Shown: one piece after another, positions 1 to 11,141 of the stretch
Layout: each line of letters begins with the position of its first letter
How positions within the stretch are numbered: position 1 is the first letter of the stretch
NCBI GenBank assembly: GCA_002270565.1
Contig: NQMI01000084.1
Location: forward strand, 1-64,000
Reading direction: 5' to 3'
Source of the DNA: Stenocarpella maydis
Lineage: Eukaryota > Ascomycota > Sordariomycetes > Diaporthales > Diaporthaceae
DNA: 64,000 nt
Translations under genes and position numbers: made by a program
The notes under the pieces: generated by a model
Database searches by the model: none
What the model was told of the DNA's origin: nothing
Seen by the model: the letters and a program-made list of their open reading frames with translations, nothing else

Positions 1-1120
1 TATTATATTTAAGCTACTTATTCTTTATATACTTATACTAGTAATCTATTATAAATATATTTATATAGCTCCTATATATTATTTTTACTATTATATTCCT
101 TCTATTAAATAAGATTGTTACAGGGTGGAACCCTAAGTATTGGCGCGGTCCGGCTCCCTCCGGACCCACTTGGGATTCTGCACATAAGAGCGCGGATTCC
201 GGACTTACAGGATTTTCCTTCTACTTTTTCTTTCCTTATCAAACCTAGCTTAGCTATAATCAATATATAGTATTAACTTATATGCACCTATTATATTAGG
301 TTTAATCTCCTATAGTTCCTTTACGATTTTCTAGTGAATTAGAACTCTAGATAAAAATATTAGGAAATATACCTCAATAAGGTACTAGAGATAGCAGTAA
401 GGCAGGACCTTTAAGAGCCCCCCGCGCCCCAATAGAAAACAAATTCATATACGCAATAACCAACTACCTAGAGTTTAGCTAAGCTATCTTTGTAGTGCTA
501 TAAAATTAAGGCATCCTAAAGGGTATTATAAGACAGGCGGCCCAGAATACTACTAAGATGGCTATAAGGATGATACAGGAAACCATGCAGGAGATACGGA
601 ATGCTACTTGCGAGTTAGTATCCCAACCCACACCCTAACTAGTACTGTTCCGGGGTCTAGGGGAACCGGCATGTTTCGGAATCCGGAGGAAAACCAGCCT
701 TAGCAATTCCCCCCCCCCCCTTTAAGACTATAAGAAGGGGCCTTCCTATATTACTTTTAAGAAATTTCTAGTCCCAAAGAATTAATCTTTTTATACCCTA
801 TAAATTTATATCTATCTAATATATATGTATGTATTGTGAAATTATTTCTTATGCTCTCTTTTTCTGCCTCTCTTTTTTAGTACTCTTTATTCCCCTTATA
901 ACTCTCCTATTGCGTTAGGGGCTCCTCTTCTTGCCTTCTACGCTCCTCTTGGGGTGGTTGCTTGATCAGGGTTCTGGCAGAATGTGTGCCTTTTTGTGTG
1001 TGTGGAGGTTTTGTCCTCTCGCTCTCCCTCTTGGCCCGTTTTCAGTACTACAGCCGGCGCCCCAACACTAGCTACACCCTTAACCCAATACTACCCCAGC
1101 AGCTAATACCCCTACCACCT
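1..1120. other. AT-rich gene-free DNA, probable RIP-mutated repeat
   Basis: No coding region can be supported here. The stretch is rich in TA dinucleotides and stop codons in every frame, with short G+C-richer islands near 120-200 and 900-1080. A run of C lies at about 709-720. It looks like decayed transposon sequence, but no domain could be read. Confidence 0.5.
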
Positions 1121-1129
1121 TAAAGACCG

Positions 1130-1770
1130 GCCCTATTCAAATGGAAGGCAACCTCAGGCCCTATAACCCTAGCAGGCTCCAATCTATCCCTAATAGTATA
1201 TTCAGCTGGAGCCCTATAGAACTCTAGTATAAAGCTTTAGCTTAGCTAGCCTAAAATAGAAAGCCGAATAAATATATTAATTTTCAATCTTCTTGAGTCT
1301 TAGAATTGTAAGTAGATAGGCCTATAGGCTATATTAGCAGTAGCTAGAAGGCTTAATATGAGATGTACTAGTGCCTAAGCACTAAAGTTAGGTTTAAGAT
1401 ATATGATTTTTAGGAAAATAGGAGAATTAATAAGGATTTTAATCCCAGGAAGTTAATTGCTTATATAAATTATATCTTCTCTTTAGTTATTTATAAAGAA
1501 AAGGGACAGGACAACCTTATAAGGCTTAGGCAAAAAGACAGCTAGCCTTTTAGGGAGTTTATTATAGACTTTAAGATTACTCTTATAAGAGTAGGAAGGT
1601 ATACTTAAAATAATAAGTCCCGGGTAGTATAGCTATATTGGGGTATATTTAAAGCCCTAAAGAATAAGCTAATTACTATTATAATACTAATAAATTTTAA
1701 AGAGTATATAGTAGCTATTTAATAGATTGCCTAGCGGTTTAAGCAGAGTGGGGAATTTAAGGCGCTATAT
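1130..1770 (+). pseudogene. Gag-like retrotransposon relic, RIP-decayed
   Basis: Translating the plus strand with many stops gives a patchy Gag-like pattern, including a readable stretch near 1550-1600 (PFREFIIDFKITLIRVGRYT). This resembles the helical capsid region of fungal LTR-retrotransposon Gag proteins. Stops such as TAG and TAA are frequent and the DNA is AT-rich, as expected after C-to-T mutation of repeats. Element ends cannot be placed and the superfamily is uncertain. Confidence 0.4.
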
Positions 1771-1849
1771 TAAAGACTTTACTATAATAAATAGACATCT
1801 TATATAGCATTAGGTATGGTCCCTATATTAGCCTAGTTTGTAATAATCA

Positions 1850-2082
1850 GAGGGTTTCTGAGTACGTTAAACCTAAAAGATCAAGGGTTTATATTCAGAA
1901 TACGTTATTAGGCGGTTATTAAGCAATATTATTAACTAATAATGATTACTAGCTATAAAGCTATCCAATACTAGGATTAAATACTTAGATTAACAACTAA
2001 AGAGTCTGTTCTATAAAAGCTATCTACTATGGTGATAACTATATTCTTTATATATTTTGACTCTTTATTCATGACTGGTGAT
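1850..2082 (-). repeat. Dispersed repeat family R1, copy 1 (minus orientation)
   Basis: The reverse complement of this stretch aligns by eye with 3637-3868 and, over its first ~130 bases, with 5829-5957. Shared landmarks are the words AGCTTT..ATAGAACAGACTCTT and AATCTAAGTATT. Differences are mostly C-to-T or G-to-A. This copy is strongly decayed. The flank at 2083-2235 is more G+C rich and includes a short CCCTAA-like run. Confidence 0.65.
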
Positions 2083-2303
2083 AGCTTTATTAGCTTTATT
2101 CTGATCAACTGAAGCCGCCTTTCTGGATTCATTGGCTTCATCCTAATTGATTGAAGCTAGGTTGGGGCTCTCCCTAACCCTAACCCTAGTGAGGTGCTAG
2201 TCTTGGGGTCCTGCGGGGTTGTGTTATAGCATCCGCCCTAGGAGCCTGGGTCCTCAAAATGGGTCTTCTAGGGTGCTATTTATATTAGCTTATAATACTA
2301 TCT

Positions 2304-2884
2304 TGTTAAACGGAACCGCTCAGCAGGGCGTTGGTACTCCGTGCAAGGAGTTACCCTAGACTTCGTTGTAAGGAGTTACCCTAGACTTCCTAGCAAGGAG
2401 TTACCCTAGACTTGCGAGTCAGGCGATTTTCGCTAAGTACGCCCAGTGCGTGCGCGACGCAAGATGAGTTTGGTGGCCGTGAGTCGATTATTTTGGCCTG
2501 CATTTGCACCTTAATTCAGACCTCTGCATTACCCTTATTTCTTACCCAAAAAGTATATAACTTAGTGCATTAGATAGCTTGATTTCTGAAGTTTGTATGT
2601 ACTTAATTTGGGCATTACCAGGGCTATGGTTGGCTGGTGGCTTGGAACCAAAGATGGTGTGTTGGAAGGGCGAATTCTCCGGCATTTGCAAATTTGCACC
2701 AGAGCCTACCGCAGCGTGCCCAGGGGTGAGACAGGGTCGGAGGGTATACAAGGAGGGCTTACAGAAGCCCAACTTAATTCAATACAAAGTTGTCCAGACC
2801 ATTGTCAATCGTCCCAATTCGCCTCAGAGCACCGCACTGCGACCCTGCCGAAACACACGCTGAACTGAATGCTATTTTATAGCA
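2304..2884 (+). repeat. LTR-like sequence, left arm of an inverted pair
   Basis: A ~581 bp unit runs from TGTTAAACGG to TTTTATAGCA, with TG..CA ends as in LTRs. A nearly identical copy lies inverted at 4390-4970. It is much richer in G+C than its surroundings. Three 25 bp direct repeats containing AAGGAGTTACCCTAGACTT sit at 2343-2417. No convincing 5 bp target duplication flanks it. Short reading frames inside it are non-coding. Confidence 0.7.
2343..2417 (+). repeat. 25 bp x 3 tandem repeat inside the LTR-like unit
   Basis: Three consecutive 25 bp units share the core AAGGAGTTACCCTAGACTT and differ in the last bases of each unit. The same array is present in reverse orientation at about 4858-4932 in the inverted copy, so it is part of the element. 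Confidence 0.8.
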
Positions 2885-3410
2885 CATATTCATCAGATAT
2901 CTCCCTCCTTATTTCTTTTATCCTCAAAAGTACTCCATAAGTTATTTTATTTATCTATTTTATTATTTATGCCTTCCTAATCCATTATATTAAGTCGAGT
3001 TATTTAATCCTATATCCAGAAGTTTAGTATTGTAAAGTTAACTATAAATCATTATATTCTACTATAGGCTATTAAAGAGAACTATATTAATATGCTAGTA
3101 TATTCTTCTTATAAATCCTGGAGTCTTAGAGAGAGTTATTAGGTTTCTAAATATTACTCTAGTTATTACTATAAGTATATTTATTAGAACCTTTTAGGGT
3201 ATAATATTCTCAATTTATTTGCTGCTAAGCTTTAGAATATTATAAAGCAGCATTAGAGGCTTTGTAATAAGATAGAGGCTATATACTTAAAGCTAGCTTA
3301 TTTAATTAAATAGAATTGAGTTTAGTTGGAAAAATAGAAGCATGCAATATATTATGGTCTTTTGTAAGTGGAGGAATTAAAGCGTATGGAGAAGGAGGAG
3401 GCTGATGTTA
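2885..3410. other. AT-rich spacer between inverted LTR-like arms, relic DNA
   Basis: No intact gene is present. Around 3200-3410 the plus strand reads as a faint charged, possibly coiled-coil segment ending EELKRMEKEEAD, interrupted by stops. It could be the C-terminus of a decayed transposon protein, but the family cannot be named. Confidence 0.35.
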
Positions 3411-3636
3411 TGAACCAACACGCATTAGCGGCTGACTACCGTAGAAAACACCCCTAACCTCAGCGGGGTAATCCCCAAGCCAGCCAGAACACCTGATGAG
3501 TCAGTAACAACCAGCCCCCACTAAGGGTTAGGGTCTGGCTTACAACGCTCAACTGCAAGCCATACAAGCCCGCTCGAAGGATGAAGTATCAAGCCTTATA
3601 TAATAGCTTAATAGCTTAGCATATAAGCCTGCAAGC

Positions 3637-3868
3637 CACTAAAGAGTTGGAACATATATACACAATATACTTATCACTACAATAGTTAGCTTTCATAAAA
3701 CAGACTCTTTAGTTATCAATCTAAATATTCAATCCTAATATTAAATAGCCTTATAGCTAGTAATCATTATTAGTTAATAATATTACTTAATAACGGCCTA
3801 ATAACATATCCTAAATATAAACTCTTAATCTTTTAGATTTAATATATTTAGAAACCTTTTAATTATTA
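3637..3868 (+). repeat. Dispersed repeat family R1, copy 2 (plus orientation)
   Basis: This aligns by eye with the reverse complement of 1850-2082 over its whole length and with 5829-5957 over its first part. It carries the most A/T of the three copies: where copy 3 reads GTCGTCAATCTAAG this copy reads GTTATCAATCTAAA. The preceding bases 3410-3636 are moderately G+C rich and may belong to the same element. Confidence 0.65.
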
Positions 3869-4009
3869 TATTTTAATAACTCTTATTTATATATTATTAT
3901 ACAGACTTTAACCAATATTATATATAGAACTCTTTATAATATCTAACTCTAGAATTACCACCCCTACCTATAACCTTTTCTATAAGTTAGATAAGCTTGC
4001 TAATAATAA

Positions 4010-4389
4010 AACTATAAACCCCTATATCTAGAAACTAACTAATAAGATTGGGTAGCTGCGCCTCCTTATAGAAGAATAAGCTTAATATAATGCAGAAATT
4101 AAATAGCTTTAATAGGAAATTACTACCCTTTAGGTAGGAGCCAACATCATTAATACTCCAATCCAGATAAAGGAATATATCAAGCTTGACACTCTAGCCC
4201 CCTATAATGGAACTGCTAGATAGCTTTAGGTACACCTAAGATAGGTTAGGGCCTACTAGCGCTTCCATAGGTTAGATGTATAGCCCAATGGAAAAAGGAT
4301 TATATATGCATCCTCTTTCCTTAAAAGATAAGCTTTAGCTTGGTTTAAACCCTACTTAACCGATTTTATTAATATATCTGATGAATTTG
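4010..4389 (+). pseudogene. Gypsy-type Gag relic, interrupted by an LTR-like insertion
   Basis: With stops read through, the plus strand near 4185-4380 gives LAPYNGTAR, then RFHRLDV, GKRIIYASSFLKDKL and a tryptophan-poor segment. This matches the N-terminal Gag pattern of fungal Gypsy elements (PPYDGT... then ...FASTLL.G.A..WF). Many stops are TAG or TAA at likely Gln or Trp positions. The LTR-like unit begins at 4390 and truncates it. Confidence 0.5.
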
Positions 4390-4970
4390 TGCTATAGAAT
4401 AGCATTCAGTTCAGCGTGTGTTTCGGCAGGGTCGCAGTGTGGTGCTCTGAGGCGAATTGGGACGATTGACAATGGTCTGGACAACTTTGTATTGAATTAA
4501 GTTGGGCTTCTGTAAGCCCTCCTTATATACCCTCCGACGTCGTCTCACCCCTGGGCACGCTGCGGTAGGCTCTGGTGCAAATTTGCAAATGCCGGAAAAT
4601 TCGCCCTTCCAACACACCATCTTTGGTTCCAAGCAACCAGCCAACCATAGCCCTAGCAATGCCCAAATTAAGTACATACAAACTTCAGAAATCAGGCTAT
4701 CCAATGCACTAAGTCATATACTTTTTGGGTAAGAAATAAGGGTAATGCAGAGGTCTGAATTAAGGTGCAAATGCAGGCCAAAATAATCGACTCACGGCCA
4801 CCAAACTCATCTTGCGTCACGCACGCACTGGGCGTACTTAGCGAAAATCGCCTGACTCGCAAGTCTAGGGTAACTCCTTGCTAAAAAGTCTAGGGTAACT
4901 CCTTACAACGAAGTCTAGGGTAACTCCTTGCACGGAGTATCAACGCCCTGCTGAGCGGTTCCGTTTAACA
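4390..4970 (-). repeat. LTR-like sequence, right arm of an inverted pair
   Basis: This is the inverted partner of 2304-2884. It begins TGCTATAGAATAGCATTCAG and ends CGGTTCCGTTTAACA. Identity to the left arm is about 96-97% in the part compared by eye. The five bases outside each end do not form a target duplication, so the arms are not simply the two ends of one intact element. Confidence 0.7.
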
Positions 4971-5690
4971 TATATAACTTGCTAAGTAGCTACCCTATTG
5001 GGCTTACTCTCTAGGAAAGTAGAGCGGTAGTTAGTTAGTAAGGCTAGAGTAAGGGTACCTAGTGATTTATCCTTATTGCATATAAGTAGCGCTAGCCTTA
5101 TACATTTAGCTTAAACGCAGAGGTATAATTATTCTTCCTTAATAAGTTAATTAACCTCTACCTCCATTTACTTAAGGGCTTCCCTATTAAGGTAAGTATC
5201 CTTATCTGCTACTATCTTAATACTTAGGTGTAGTAGTATAGTTGTAAGGATGATGGGGGTGGGTGCATTAGGCTTAGGGGGTTGGGCCAAAGGTGGTTGG
5301 ATCTTGGGACTGAGGGTAAATTGGCTCTCTAGGTGGGGAGTGGGCGCAATGGGTTTATGCTGCTTGGGAGCAGCAGTACTATATTAGGATAGTATTGGTT
5401 GAAGTATGGGTGCTATACTAGTATCCTAGATAGTTTGCTTCTCTAGAAGGGTTCTAAAGTTTAGATTATAAGGGTTATTAAATATAAGTAGAGTAAATAG
5501 GTATATATAGTAGTAGAGTAGTAAGATAGTAATATAGAAGTAGTATATTTATAGTAATAGGTATAATTAAACTTGCTCCTTCCTCCTTTTTCCTCTTTCT
5601 ATTAGCCAAACTTCCTTCTTTTATAGCCGGCCTTTAATGCATTCTAGCTTACTTGCTATATTATCGTTTCTTCTTTGATGTGTATGAGAA
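4971..5690. other. AT-rich gene-free DNA with G-rich strand bias
   Basis: No gene is supported. The stretch at about 5240-5360 is G-rich on the plus strand; the rest is AT-rich with repeated TAGTA motifs. It is probably transposon-derived. Confidence 0.4.
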
Positions 5691-5828
5691 TGGCCTTCAG
5701 CCGGCACGTTATCAGGGAAGGCCCCCTCTGTGGAGTCCTGATACTGGGGCTCCTGCTGGAGCAGCATGATACGCCCTGATAGGCACGATAGGTCCTGACA
5801 GTAACTATGAACATAGGCAATATAGCCA

Positions 5829-5957
5829 CCTGAAGAGTCGGAACATATATGGACATGGTCATCACCACAGTAGATAGCTTTCATAGAACAGACTCTTCAG
5901 TCGTCAATCTAAGTATTCAGTTCTACCAACTGGATAGCCTTACAGCTTCTGATCATA
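5829..5957 (+). repeat. Dispersed repeat family R1, copy 3 (least decayed)
   Basis: This copy keeps C and G at positions where copies 1 and 2 have T and A, for example TCGTCAATCTAAGTATTCAG. It is therefore the best proxy for the ancestral repeat. Surrounding sequence 5690-6050 is also of normal composition and may be more of the same element. Confidence 0.65.
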
Positions 5958-6050
5958 CCCTCTTCGTGAATAGTGTCTTCGTATACTGCAACTCAGTCAC
6001 GTGCTACATCTGCGCCGCTCTGCTAACATAAACCCTACAGGTTACCTACT

Positions 6051-6860
6051 AAACCCCATAAAGGTTAGTGTGATCATTATAATTATAGCCTAAAGGTAAC
6101 TTTTAAAGATATATTATTAGCTATTGCTATAAGGGTATTATAAATATTAGTTTTTATATATTGCTTTACAATAGTTTAGTTAAGTTGTAGAAGAAGTTTG
6201 GTAATAAGAAAAAAATCCCTTATTAAGGAATTAAAGTTTTTATAGGGGGGGTACCAGATGCGAATATCGCGTTATACATATGCGGGGGGGGCTGGAACAG
6301 GAGGGGACCGAATGTGGGCCACCCACGTTACGTCTTCGGCTACACAGTGCATAGAGGAGAATTCTCCCATATGTGAGAGTATCTCCCAGCCCAATATATT
6401 AACAGAGCAAAGATAAGTAACTACAGCACCCCCCGTCCCGAGTCACATCACCAGCATACACGACCCTAGAGGCAGCCCGGTTCACAAAACCCCCCTGAGC
6501 CTTCCCGCAGCCCGCAATTCAACACCCACTAGTCTTGACAGCAGACGCCGCGCACGCCGTCACACTAGGCCCAGACCCGACCCTGGTCAGCTCTCCGCCG
6601 TCAATGTTGCCCTGTAGAGCCAGCAGAGCGCGCCGCCGCTGACGCATGAGCCGAAGATGGCGGTAAATTCGCCGTAGTTGACGTTGACCCCGGCCACGAC
6701 CTTGCCGCCCATGGCCCTGGGACCCTGACGTTGGCAATAGCATCAAAGCAGGCACTGCTCCGGACGGCGCTTCAGCTTGACACGCCGAAGCGAGCGGGTT
6801 GGTGGAATTTGGATGAGCTTGATTGCCCTCTTCCTAACTCGTTTGTTAGGCCGAAAAGAT
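6051..6860. other. Transition from AT-rich relic DNA to normal composition, no gene seen
   Basis: The first ~190 bases are AT-rich. From about 6245 the DNA becomes G+C rich, with G runs at 6244-6250 and 6284-6291. No reading frame has convincing start, splice or domain evidence. Confidence 0.4.
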
Positions 6861-6863
6861 GGG

Positions 6864-7044
6864 TCTTTTTCTTTTTCTTTTTCTTTTTTTTTTTCCTTTT
6901 TCTTTTTCTTTTTTTCCTTTTCTTTTTCTTTTTTTCTTTTTCTTTTTCTTTTTTTCTTTTTCTTTTTCTTTTTTTCTTTTTCTTTTTCTTTTTTTCTTTT
7001 TCTTCTTTTCTTTTTCTTTTTTTCTTTTTCTTTTTTTTCTTTTC
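6864..7044 (+). repeat. 181-base pure pyrimidine tract, (T5-7C)n
   Basis: All 181 plus-strand bases are T or C, mainly TTTTTC units with some longer T runs. Open frames across it encode only Phe/Ser/Leu or Lys/Glu/Arg low complexity and are not genes. Long homopurine-homopyrimidine tracts can form triplex (H-DNA). Confidence 0.95.
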
Positions 7045-7574
7045 GTTTGTTTGTTTGTTTTGAATCCATGATGCCAGACCGGTAACGCAAACCACGGATT
7101 GGTGCCAATATCGAATTGGCTCTAGGAACTCAAAGCTTGACTGAACTCTGTCCACCGAGGCGCTCGAACCCGCATATCAGTGGGGAGAAACCTTCTCTGG
7201 CCCCGGGTCTGAACCGAGGAGGTATCACTCTGATTTTCGTTGTCCTGCACATTTCAGCTATGCTTCCTGCAAGTCTGGCTGCAGCCTGTCGTAAAATGAC
7301 GCCCATATTATCTGCAGTAATGACAGTCCACTCGTGGTAATCAAATACGAGGCCGTTGACACAGTTCAAGACGCACTTGATCCAAAATGACTGCGGGTAG
7401 GCTCATCTCCCACACTTTTCGGACGATGACGGAAGATCTCTGGTTCGCCATGCTAGATCCACGCCGGTTGAGATTTGACTTTTTCCTAGCAATCCATCAT
7501 GGTGCTTGATTTCTTTCTTTCACTTTTCAAAAAACACCCTGTGGGAAGCAATTTTGAAGCATCAACAGAGCCGA
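7045..7574. other. Intergenic, 3' side of the first Zn2Cys6 gene
   Basis: No gene is supported. The interval probably includes the 3' untranslated region of the minus-strand regulator that ends at 7575. Confidence 0.4.
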
Positions 7575-10208
7575 TTAGACAAAACCTATGCGGGCCATCC
7601 GTTCCTGCTGTTCACGGAGGTCAGCCCAGCTGCGAAGCTCTTGCTCCTCATCCTCACTCGTCATGGTGCCGCCCGTGTGTCCGCCAGGGCTGGGGTCGGT
7701 GCCAGTACCGGTCTTCTCTAGTCGTGTCAAAATTTCCAAAAACGCTCTCAGGTACTCTTCATTCTGAAGCTCGTACGACCGCTTACGATCATCTGGATCT
7801 CCAAGTAGGGTGCTTGCCACTTGGCGGATCTTGCTGATCAGCGAGGCGCCGTTGGGCTCCATGTTGTGCTGGTCGATCGACATCAGCACCGTGAAGAAGT
7901 TGTGGACGACCTCGTCGCGTTCCGCGAAAAACATGTCATCGATGCTGTCGTTGATATGCCCACTGACAGCTTGTACGGCTGCTGCGGCTAGTGACGATGA
8001 AGATATGTGTGGAGCCGTCCTGTAGATAACGCTGCCCCCAGGGCCGTTCAGACGGGCTTGTTCAGCACGCTTATTGACTAGATAGACCTCGCGAAGAGTC
8101 ATGTAGCGCTCGACATAATGGGACCGCGTAGCCACTATTGAGGCATACAGATTTGCCTTTTGTATCTCGTACTGGAGATAACGTTTTTTGTTCTCATCAG
8201 CCGCGAACAGGTGGCGAACATCGTTGGTCGGCTGGGTATTTGGGTAGGCTGGGGGAACGTATTGGTAAATCGAGGTATCGTCTGCGGTCTTCTGCACGAG
8301 TCTTGCGTAGGTCTTGGTGGGCGTGTGAGCCCTTAGGTCGAGCTTCAGGGCTGGCGGGAGCTGCGCCTCAACGGCCTTGACCTTGACTAGTGACTCATGC
8401 AAATAGTGCTTCTGCTGCTCCCAGGTGTATGCCGAGGTGCCGTGTGCGAGCTCTATGCGCACAAGGTCATCCATGGTCTGGTAATTATGAATACACCGCA
8501 CAAATCCAGTCAGAATGGAAACCGTACCCTCGGGCTGGGGCAAAATCCTGTCTGGTAGAATATACGCATCGTCAACCTCTCGAGGGCAGTCGGGATACGT
8601 TGTGTTCGGTGTGGCTGGCGGGACGATGAGGTCACGAGAAGAAGCCCCCAACTGAGTCATTGACCTATGAATATGTTAGATAGATGGCCAGTGGCTGGGT
8701 TTGAGAACATGACTTACCGGACACCAAAGAAGAGCGTCCAGTAAATGCGCTTGCCGATCTCTTCCGTGATGAAATCATTTGGTTGATCGTCGTTGCGCTC
8801 GTTCAAGGAAAGCGGGGGAGGCCGCCTCCTATGGAACCCCATTTCGCGCAAGAAGCGGAGACACTCGCCCATGAATCGGCGGCATTGGTTGTATCGCATG
8901 GTGTAGCCCATGGCGAGGCAAACAAAGTAGCTGACGGCGGCATCGTTCACAGTCACGGTGTCCTTGAGCATCGTATCCGCGTTGCGCATGCCCAAGGCCA
9001 CCTTGACACAACGGTCGACCAGCATTATAGATCGAGGGAACTTCTCATAGCTGTGCGAAGCCTTCAGATGCAGGCGTGCCGACCGCGGAAAGGACGCGAC
9101 CAGTGCGGCAACCATGCCAGCCAACAGGGCCAGGAAGTCGGGATTTGTACGGTCCTCGCGCCTCTCAAACGCCGCACGGAAGGTAGGCTCGTGAGGGAAC
9201 GGCACAAGGGGGAATATGTACGTGTAGAAATCGTCGACGAAGAGCTTAAGGATGCCGAGGGGCGCGATGCACTGCTCTGCATCCATGACTGTCGGTGTGC
9301 CTGGGGTGCTCAGGGAGACCAAGGCCTGGGTGGCATTTTGATGAGGTGGAGTCGAGTCGCTCGGGGCGTCGACATTGGATTTCTGGCGCTTCTCAGCCTG
9401 CCTCGCAGCCTCGGCAGCTCTGTTTGGAGGGCCCCGCCGCTTCTTGACACGGTCGTATGTGCATGGTACACCAAGATCTCTGCATGGTGCGCAAGGAGGT
9501 GGCCCACCTTCACACTGTACGGGGCAGAGTAAGTATCTATCCTGCTGCTACAGAGGAAGTCTTGCCTCCCAAGGCATGGAACCGGGGAACCAAGAGAAAG
9601 CTCACCTTCACCTTGCGCGCGCTGCACAGATCACAAGCCCTCGGTATCCTGGTGTTCTTCTTAGCAGGCGCGGAGGAGGTGGACGCAGCGGGAGTCGGGG
9701 CCTGCTGGCTCTGGGGGCTGGCAGAGGAGGCATGGGTTCCGGGAGAGGAGTACTGGGCTGTCTGAGGTCCGACGTGCTGTGGCTGTGGCGGGGACTGGTG
9801 GCCTTGCTGATGCTGATGCTGATGCTGATGCTGATGCTGATGCTGATGCTGATGCTGTGGAGGGGTGTTCGAGACGCCGTGGGGTGTGATGGGGACCTGC
9901 AGAGCAGTGGTCAGGCTGTCGTGGGCGCTGGTAGTATATGCAGGAGGCGAGCCCTGCGCCAGTCCATTGTGTCCGAGGGCGTGCGGTGTGTGGGCACGGG
10001 CCAGGTCCGGTGGTGAGAGGTAGGGAGGCGCGCTGGCGGCGGGCTTGGGCTGGTGGTGCTGCTGGTGGTGAGGGTGGTGAGGGTGGTGGTGAGGGTGGGG
10101 GTTCGTGTGTTGGCCCGCGTGTTGGTGCGGGTGCGGGCTTATGAGGGAGTGTACGGCTGATGTACCAGACACCAGATTATTCTCATGATATCCAGACATC
10201 ACGAGCAA
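7575..10208 (-). CDS. Zn2Cys6 transcription factor with His/Gln-rich N-terminus
   Basis: This is a fungal binuclear zinc-cluster regulator of about 829 aa, acting in the nucleus. Exons on the minus strand are 10208-9606, 9514-8718 and 8664-7575. The intron boundaries are GTGAGC..CAG and GTAAGT..TAG. Joining exons 1 and 2 gives CDLCSARKVK then CEGGPPPCAPCRDLGVPC, a perfect CX2CX6CX6CX2CX6C cluster at about residues 191-218, followed by a basic KKRRGPP linker. The part before the cluster is disordered and holds two His/Gln-rich blocks, one from a hexanucleotide repeat at 9805-9857. Exons 2 and 3 contain the fungal-specific middle homology region, for example IYWTLFFGVR. The start could instead be the Met nine bases inside (MSGYH). 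The target genes are unknown, and nothing nearby ties it to a pathway. Confidence 0.88.
9805..9857 (-). repeat. Hexanucleotide repeat coding for His-Gln
   Basis: About eight tandem TGATGC units on the plus strand encode an alternating His-Gln tract in exon 1 of the zinc-cluster regulator. The repeat stays in frame because the unit is six bases, so slippage would change tract length without a frameshift. Confidence 0.9.
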
Positions 10209-11141
10209 TCACATTAGGCGCAGACACAAGACAGGGGGCGGAGATATTGGGGGGGGGGGCGGTTGACCGGTAGAAGTGCGGTCTATGTCCGGGTGATGTT
10301 CGGGTGCTCGATTGACGTTGCAAAAAGTGGCTCCAATCCAGATCGGCATTGTGGAGTGCACGGACGCTCCCGTGGGCGGATTGGTGGATTGGCGGCTTGG
10401 TGGATGAGTGAGGGGCAACACCGGGTCAACCTGCAGCTGCACCTGAGCTCCAAGCTCCAACAGTCCAGGCCCACCGACAAGGAAGTAGCCGTGTTGGTTC
10501 TGTCGGTGACATCACACTCGCAAATACTGTGGTAGTTGTACTCCGTGAGTGTACATTACACCAAAGCGCACACGCACACACACACAGAGCAACCAAGCAG
10601 GGCCCGAAGCGAGACCTCCACAAAAAACAGGCTTCCGTGGACACCCCCACACCTCCCACCTGACAGGCGAGAGACAGGGATCTTCAACATGACCTACACT
10701 ACTTATCCGGGAGTCTCGGCAACAAGTAGCTGGAGTTGCTTTTCTTCTTCTGAACCGTGACCGTGGTAGCACTGCAAAACCCTACAAGCCCCCAGTACAC
10801 GCGAGTACTGCAGACATGCACGGATAAATTGGGATTGGGTATTCAGGCTAATGAAGACAGTAGGTTCTCAGATATGAGAGACGAGAGACATTGACACACG
10901 AGCCTCATGCAACCTAGACTAGGGGTCATGTAGGATCACGGCCGTGACACTACCAAGACAGAAAACGAACTGATAATTTGAAACAGCGCCGTCCAGATAA
11001 AGCACAGTCTCCCCTAACTCCCCATCGCGTCATCTAAACCGGCCCATGAACAGGGTTTCTCTTTTTTTTTTTTTTTTTTTGGGGGGGGGGGGGATTTGGC
11101 CTAATGGCTGTGGAGCCGTCGGCCCCGGAGGCGTGCGACCT
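10209..11141. other. Intergenic between two minus-strand genes
   Basis: This holds the promoter of the Zn2Cys6 gene and the 3' region of the SUR7-like gene. It has G runs at 10250-10260, a CA-rich stretch near 10567-10583 and a T-run followed by a G-run at about 11061-11093. No gene was seen. Confidence 0.5.

Noticed and set aside
2170..2190. Short CCCTAACCCTAACCCTA run resembling telomere repeats
   Set aside because: Only about three units, within a decayed repeat copy and not at a sequence end, so not evidence of a telomere.
2542..2868. Small reading frames inside the LTR-like unit, also at 4411-4732
   Set aside because: Open on both strands in both inverted copies, with no domain or start support; they reflect the sequence of the repeat.
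6731..7155. Phe/Leu-rich and Lys/Glu-rich frames over the pyrimidine tract
   Set aside because: Artefacts of a simple repeat lacking stops.
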